Shown: positions 60,714-64,000 of the stretch, piece after piece
Position numbering within the stretch: the stretch's first letter is position 1
Layout of the letters: each line of letters starts with the position of its first letter
From: Streptomyces venezuelae
GTDB lineage: Bacteria; Actinomycetota; Actinomycetes; Streptomycetales; Streptomycetaceae
Assembly: GCF_008642335.1 (NCBI RefSeq)
Contig: NZ_CP029191.1
Location: 5,394,001-5,458,000 of the forward strand
Reading direction: 5' to 3'
Length of the DNA stretch: 64,000 nucleotides
The notes under the pieces: model-generated
What the model saw: the letters and a program-made list of their open reading frames with translations, nothing else
What the model was told of the DNA's origin: nothing
Database searches by the model: none
Translations under genes and position numbers: made by a program

Positions 60714-62735
60714 ATGGAGCGAATACGTCATTGGCTGCTGCCCGTCCTGCTGACGGCCCTGCAGCTGGCCTACTGGCCGGGCCGCGCCCTGCGCGAGGAC
60801 GATCCGGCGGTCGGTGCGGTCCAGTCGGCGGCGGCGCTCGCCGCTGCGGCCGCGCTCACCGCGGGGCTCGCCGTACGCCGCCGTCGCCCCGTCGCCGCGG
60901 CGCTCACCGTCGAGGCCGTCCTGCTCGCCTGCCTGCCGCTCCCGCAGGACGCGACGCTCGTGCACGCGCTGGGCGTGCTGATCGCCCTGTACTCGGTCGC
61001 CGTGCGGTGTCCCGGGCGGACGGTGGCCGTCGTCGGACCCGTCCTCGCGCTCTGTGAGGCGGGCCGGTCGGTGCTGGTGCTCGATTCGGGGACCGAAGCG
61101 GCGGGCGAGGCCGTGGTCAACTGCGTGTTGTTCCTGACCGTCGTGGGTCTCGGCCGCAGCCGCCGCCGCTGGCTCGCGGGCCGACGCAGCGCGGCGCGGG
61201 AGCTGGCGCGGGCCGAGTCCGAACGCGCCCGCGCCGCGCTCACCGAACGCGAGCGGCTCGCCCGCGAACTGCACGACGTGAGCGCCCACCACCTCACGTC
61301 GGTGGTCGTCACCGCGGACGCGGCACTGCGGCTCGGCGACCGCAAGCCGGAACTGACGGCCCAAGCGCTGGAGTTCGCGGCGGACACGGGCCGTGAGACG
61401 ACGGCGGCGCTGCACCGCCTGGTCGCCCTGATGCGGACGTCGGCGGCGGACGAGGAGAGCCCTCTCGGCGAACGCGTCGCCGAGCTCTCCGCAGGCTTCG
61501 CCCGGCTCGGCCTGCGCCCCGGCGTGCATGTCGCACCGGAGGCGGCGCCCCTGACGGGTCCGACGGCGGAAGCGGCCTTCGCCATCGTCCGCGAGGCCCT
61601 CACGAACGCCCTGCGCTACGCCCCGGGTTCGACGGTACGCATCCACGTCCTGTCCAAGGCCGCCGACGGCACGGTGGACGTCACCGTGGAGGACGACGGG
61701 GCGGCGGGCGGGGTGCCCGGCGGCGTTCCCGCCGCGCGACAGCGGCTCGGGGGCGGGCGGGGAACCGTCGGGATGCGCGAGCGTGCCACCGCGCTCGGCG
61801 GCACGTTCACGGCCGGGCCGCGTACGGACGGCGCCGGGTGGGCGGTCCACGCCCACCTGCCGGGCGCGACGAGAGCCCAGCGCCAACGGGCCGTCGGCCA
61901 CCGCGCGCTGCGCGGCCTCGACCTGTCCGACGGGGCCGTCGCGCTCGCCGTCGCCACGCTGCCCGTCTTCGCGGTCGTCGTCGAGGAGCCCACTGCCGCC
62001 GCCCTGGCCTGCGGTCCCGCCGTCGCGCACGCGCTTCCGCTGCTGTGGCGGCGCCGCGCGCCCTGGGCGGTGCTCTGCGCGGTCCTCGCCACGGCCTGGC
62101 TCGCGCCGCTCGGCCTGGCGTTCGGGCTGCTCTCGCCCGATGTGGCGCTCTGTCTGGCGACGGCGGGTGCCGTCGCGGAGTGCGTCGCCGTGTACGCCGT
62201 GGGGGCGTTCGCGGGCCCGGCGCGGGGCACATGGCCCGTCATGGCCGTGGCGGCCGCCGGCCTGTGCCTGTCCTTCCTCGCCCTCGCCGTGGCCGACGGC
62301 ATGACGCAACTTGAAGAGGACGGCGGCGTCGGGCTGCTGCTGTTCCTGAACGTCATCGTCGGCGCCGCGTTCCTGCCGCCGATGGCCGCGTTCTGGGGCC
62401 TCGGTGCCGCCGTACGGTCCCGGCGCGAACGCGTCAGGGCCTGGGAGGACCACGCGCTGACGGCCACGGTGTGGTCGGCGGTCGCCGAGGCGCACGAGGA
62501 GCGGCGCCGCATCGCCGTGGAACTGCGCGGCCAAGTCCTGCGGCACGCCGACGCCGTGGTCGCGCGGGCCGAGGCGGGCGACCTGAGCGGCGTCGCCGCT
62601 GAGGCGCGGGCGGGCCTCGCCGCGATGCGCGAGCTGCTGGCCGCGCTGCGCGAGGTGACGGCACCCGGTGACACCGAAGCCGCGCGCGCCGCCACGACGG
62701 AGCGGAAGACGTCCCCTCAAGGAGCCCTCACATGA
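60714..62735 (+). CDS. NarL-system sensor histidine kinase with a duplicated, degenerate second kinase half
   Basis: A 673-residue membrane kinase of the HisKA_3 family. Residues 1-150 hold about four to five membrane helices. The first DHp domain has ERERLARELHDVSAHHLTSV with phospho-acceptor His187. The ATPase domain has EALTNALRYAPGST (N-box) and VEDDGAAGG. A second set of membrane helices (about 405-555) follows. The tail EERRRIAVELRGQVLRHADA aligns with the DHp motif but has Arg in place of the His. The gene overlaps its response regulator by 4 bp, so the pair is one operon. Signal unknown. ATG 60714 was chosen as the first before the membrane segment. Confidence 0.88.
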   Translation: MERIRHWLLPVLLTALQLAYWPGRALREDDPAVGAVQSAAALAAAAALTAGLAVRRRRPVAAALTVEAVLLACLPLPQDATLVHALGVLIALYSVAVRCPGRTVAVVGPVLALCEAGRSVLVLDSGTEAAGEAVVNCVLFLTVVGLGRSRRRWLAGRRSAARELARAESERARAALTERERLARELHDVSAHHLTSVVVTADAALRLGDRKPELTAQALEFAADTGRETTAALHRLVALMRTSAADEESPLGERVAELSAGFARLGLRPGVHVAPEAAPLTGPTAEAAFAIVREALTNALRYAPGSTVRIHVLSKAADGTVDVTVEDDGAAGGVPGGVPAARQRLGGGRGTVGMRERATALGGTFTAGPRTDGAGWAVHAHLPGATRAQRQRAVGHRALRGLDLSDGAVALAVATLPVFAVVVEEPTAAALACGPAVAHALPLLWRRRAPWAVLCAVLATAWLAPLGLAFGLLSPDVALCLATAGAVAECVAVYAVGAFAGPARGTWPVMAVAAAGLCLSFLALAVADGMTQLEEDGGVGLLLFLNVIVGAAFLPPMAAFWGLGAAVRSRRERVRAWEDHALTATVWSAVAEAHEERRRIAVELRGQVLRHADAVVARAEAGDLSGVAAEARAGLAAMRELLAALREVTAPGDTEAARAATTERKTSPQGALT

Positions 62736-63424
62736 TCGGTCCCGCCCCCACCCCCATCCGGGTGATGGTCGTCGACGACCAGGCCGTCGTCCGTGCCGGC
62801 TTCGCCGCGATCGTCGACGCGGAACCGGACCTCCAGGTGGTGGCCGAGGCGGCGGACGGCGCCCACGCCGTGCAGCTCGCCTCCGAGCTCGCCACGGACG
62901 TCGTCCTCATGGACATCCGCATGCCCGGCATGGACGGACTCACGGCGACCCGCCTGCTGACGGCGGACCCCGTCGCCGGCACCCCCCGCGTCCTCGTCCT
63001 GACCACCTTCGACCAGGACGCGTACGTCCACGACGCCCTGCGCGCGGGCGCCTCCGGGTTCCTCCTGAAGGACGCGCTGCCCGAGGAACTCCTCGCGGGC
63101 ATCCGCATCGTGGCCTCGGGCGAGGCGATGCTCGCCCCCACCGTCACACGCCGCCTCATCGACGCCTTCGCGGGCACGGTCCCGGCGCCGACGACCGCCC
63201 AGGACCCCGAAGTCCTGGAGTCCCTGACGCCCCGAGAGCGCGAGGTCCTGACCCTGGTGGCCGCGGGCCACACGAACGCGGAGATCGCCGACGCGCTGGG
63301 CGTGACGACCGGCACGGTGAAGTCCCACGTCAACGCGGTCCTCGGCAAACTGGGCCTGCGCGACCGGGTACAGGCCACGATCCTCGCGTACGACCTGGGC
63401 CTGGCCAGACCACGGACGAGGTGA
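62732..63424 (+). CDS. NarL/FixJ-family response regulator
   Basis: A 230-residue response regulator paired with the upstream kinase. The receiver has the acidic pair VVDDQAVVRAG, phospho-acceptor Asp61 (VLMDIRMPGMDG), switch Thr in VLTTFDQD and Lys in FLLKDALPEELL. The LuxR-type helix-turn-helix is LTPREREVLTLVAAGHTNAE followed by TTGTVKSHVNAVLGKL. All phosphorylation residues are intact, unlike in the cluster LuxR gene at 22341. It ends just before a strong terminator and converges on sodN. Targets unknown; the adjacent divergent CPBP/GTPase operon is a natural candidate. Confidence 0.92.
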   Translation: MIGPAPTPIRVMVVDDQAVVRAGFAAIVDAEPDLQVVAEAADGAHAVQLASELATDVVLMDIRMPGMDGLTATRLLTADPVAGTPRVLVLTTFDQDAYVHDALRAGASGFLLKDALPEELLAGIRIVASGEAMLAPTVTRRLIDAFAGTVPAPTTAQDPEVLESLTPREREVLTLVAAGHTNAEIADALGVTTGTVKSHVNAVLGKLGLRDRVQATILAYDLGLARPRTR

Positions 63425-63430
63425 AACGCC

Positions 63431-63467
63431 GACAGCACCCGGCTCCGCGCGGATGCCGGGTGCTGTC
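63431..63467. terminator. hairpin terminator between response regulator and sodN
   Basis: Perfect 13-bp stem (GACAGCACCCGGC / GCCGGGTGCTGTC) with an 11-nt loop, 7 bp after the regulator stop and 28 bp past the convergent sodN stop. Confidence 0.75.
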
Positions 63468-63494
63468 AGTGAACGCGAAAGCGACGCGAGTGCG

Positions 63495-63890
63495 TCAGGC
63501 CTTCTTCGTCTCCCAGAAGATCTTGTCGATCTGGGCGATGTAGTCGAGCGCCTTCTGGCCCGTGGCCGGGTCGGTCGAACCCTTGGCGGCCGAGAGGGCC
63601 TTCAGGGTGTCGTTGACCAGCTGGTGCAGCTCCGGGTACTTCTCGAAGTGCGGGGGCTTGAAGTAGTCGCTCCACAGCACCGAGACGTGGTGCTTGGCGA
63701 GCTCGGCACGCTGCTCCTTGATGACCACGGCGCGCGCCTGGAAGTGCGCGTCGTCGTTGGCGGCCATCTTCTCCTGCACGGCCTTGACCGACTCCGCCTC
63801 GATGCGGGCCTGGGCCGGGTCGTACACGCCGCAGGGCAGGTCGCAGTGCGCGCTGACCTTCACCTTGGGGGCAAACAGGCGGGTGAGCAT
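63495..63890 (-). CDS. sodN: nickel-containing superoxide dismutase SodN
   Basis: A 131-residue precursor of nickel superoxide dismutase, which disproportionates superoxide. A 14-residue leader (MLTRLFAPKVKVSA) is removed to expose His1 of the nickel hook HCDLPCGVYDPAQ, where His1, Cys2 and Cys6 bind nickel. The maturation protease SodX is not in the window; the space downstream is taken by the convergent regulator, so it is expected beyond base 64000. Start ATG 63890 has GAGGAGG upstream. In S. coelicolor expression depends on nickel through Nur and the s-SodF small RNA; this is known there and not shown here. Confidence 0.97.
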   Translation of the reverse strand: MLTRLFAPKVKVSAHCDLPCGVYDPAQARIEAESVKAVQEKMAANDDAHFQARAVVIKEQRAELAKHHVSVLWSDYFKPPHFEKYPELHQLVNDTLKALSAAKGSTDPATGQKALDYIAQIDKIFWETKKA

Positions 63891-64000
63891 GTTGCTGTCC
63901 TCCTCGTGATCGTCTTCTCAGGTGGGACATTACTCCGTGAGAGACGGGTTTTCGCGAGGGCCCCCATGGGCTTAGGACAAAAGTCCAGGGTCAGACTGGG
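63891..64000 (-). promoter_or_regulatory. sodN upstream region
   Basis: This holds the sodN ribosome-binding site (GAGGAGG) and probably its promoter. A short inverted repeat GGAC-AAAA-GTCC lies at 63975-63986. No convincing Nur box could be assigned. The region runs to the window edge. Confidence 0.4.

Noticed and set aside
1..64000. CRISPR arrays, tRNA or rRNA genes, insertion sequences, integrases
   Set aside because: No spaced short repeats, cloverleaf-like tRNA sequence, rRNA-like stretches or transposase motifs were seen; the only long repeats are PKS domain duplications.

Overview
The window is high-GC (about 70% or more) actinobacterial DNA. Streptomyces-type markers (wblE, a sigH/ushX pair, nickel superoxide dismutase sodN, and an EshA-like cyclic-nucleotide-binding encapsulin) point to a Streptomyces chromosome. 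No rRNA, tRNA, integrase, insertion sequence or CRISPR array was seen.

Layout. 1-10.6 kb is conserved housekeeping and stress-regulation DNA: an SDR/TetR divergent pair, a PdtaS-like histidine kinase, wblE, a lipid kinase, sigH with its antagonist ushX, a Na+/H+ antiporter, a PLP enzyme and an amidase. 11.2-13.8 kb holds a family 2B encapsulin shell gene followed by a polyprenyl diphosphate synthase, its probable cargo. 13.9-18.8 kb is a run of small genes (GNAT, lipoprotein, HAD, MarR, TetR). 18.9-56.5 kb is a type I modular polyketide cluster. Its left, tailoring and regulatory arm has an SDR, type II thioesterase, P450, ferredoxin and LuxR-type regulator. Two back-to-back hairpin terminators follow, and then a tightly overlapping five-gene operon of two PKSs, an ACP-thioester reductase, an alpha/beta hydrolase and an MFS exporter. 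56.6-64 kb has an ECF sigma factor, a ribosome-protection GTPase overlapping a CPBP-family membrane protein, a two-component system and sodN.

Assembly-line logic read from the motifs: KSQ-AT-ACP loading; module 1 (methylmalonyl, DH, KR); module 2 (methylmalonyl, DH, KR); module 3 (malonyl, DH, degenerate ER, KR); module 4 (methylmalonyl, DH, KR). All KRs look B-type and all DHs keep their catalytic His, so a trimethylated C10/C11 polyene acyl chain is predicted (a 2,6,8-trimethyl-tetraenoyl chain if the ER is dead). Module 4 is fused to a condensation domain with an intact HHxxxD and then to an FkbH-type glyceryl-loading domain. The next protein starts with an ACP and continues into a thioester reductase. 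The simplest reading is that FkbH charges this ACP with a glyceryl unit, the C domain esterifies the polyene onto a glyceryl hydroxyl, and the reductase releases an acyl-glyceraldehyde or acyl-glycerol. I do not recognise this arrangement as a described pathway. It is the main candidate for a new system here.

From memory of S. coelicolor locus numbering (wblE SCO5240, sigH SCO5243, sodN SCO5254), the ends of the window are close neighbours in that species. The encapsulin and polyketide genes would then be an insertion into a conserved neighbourhood.
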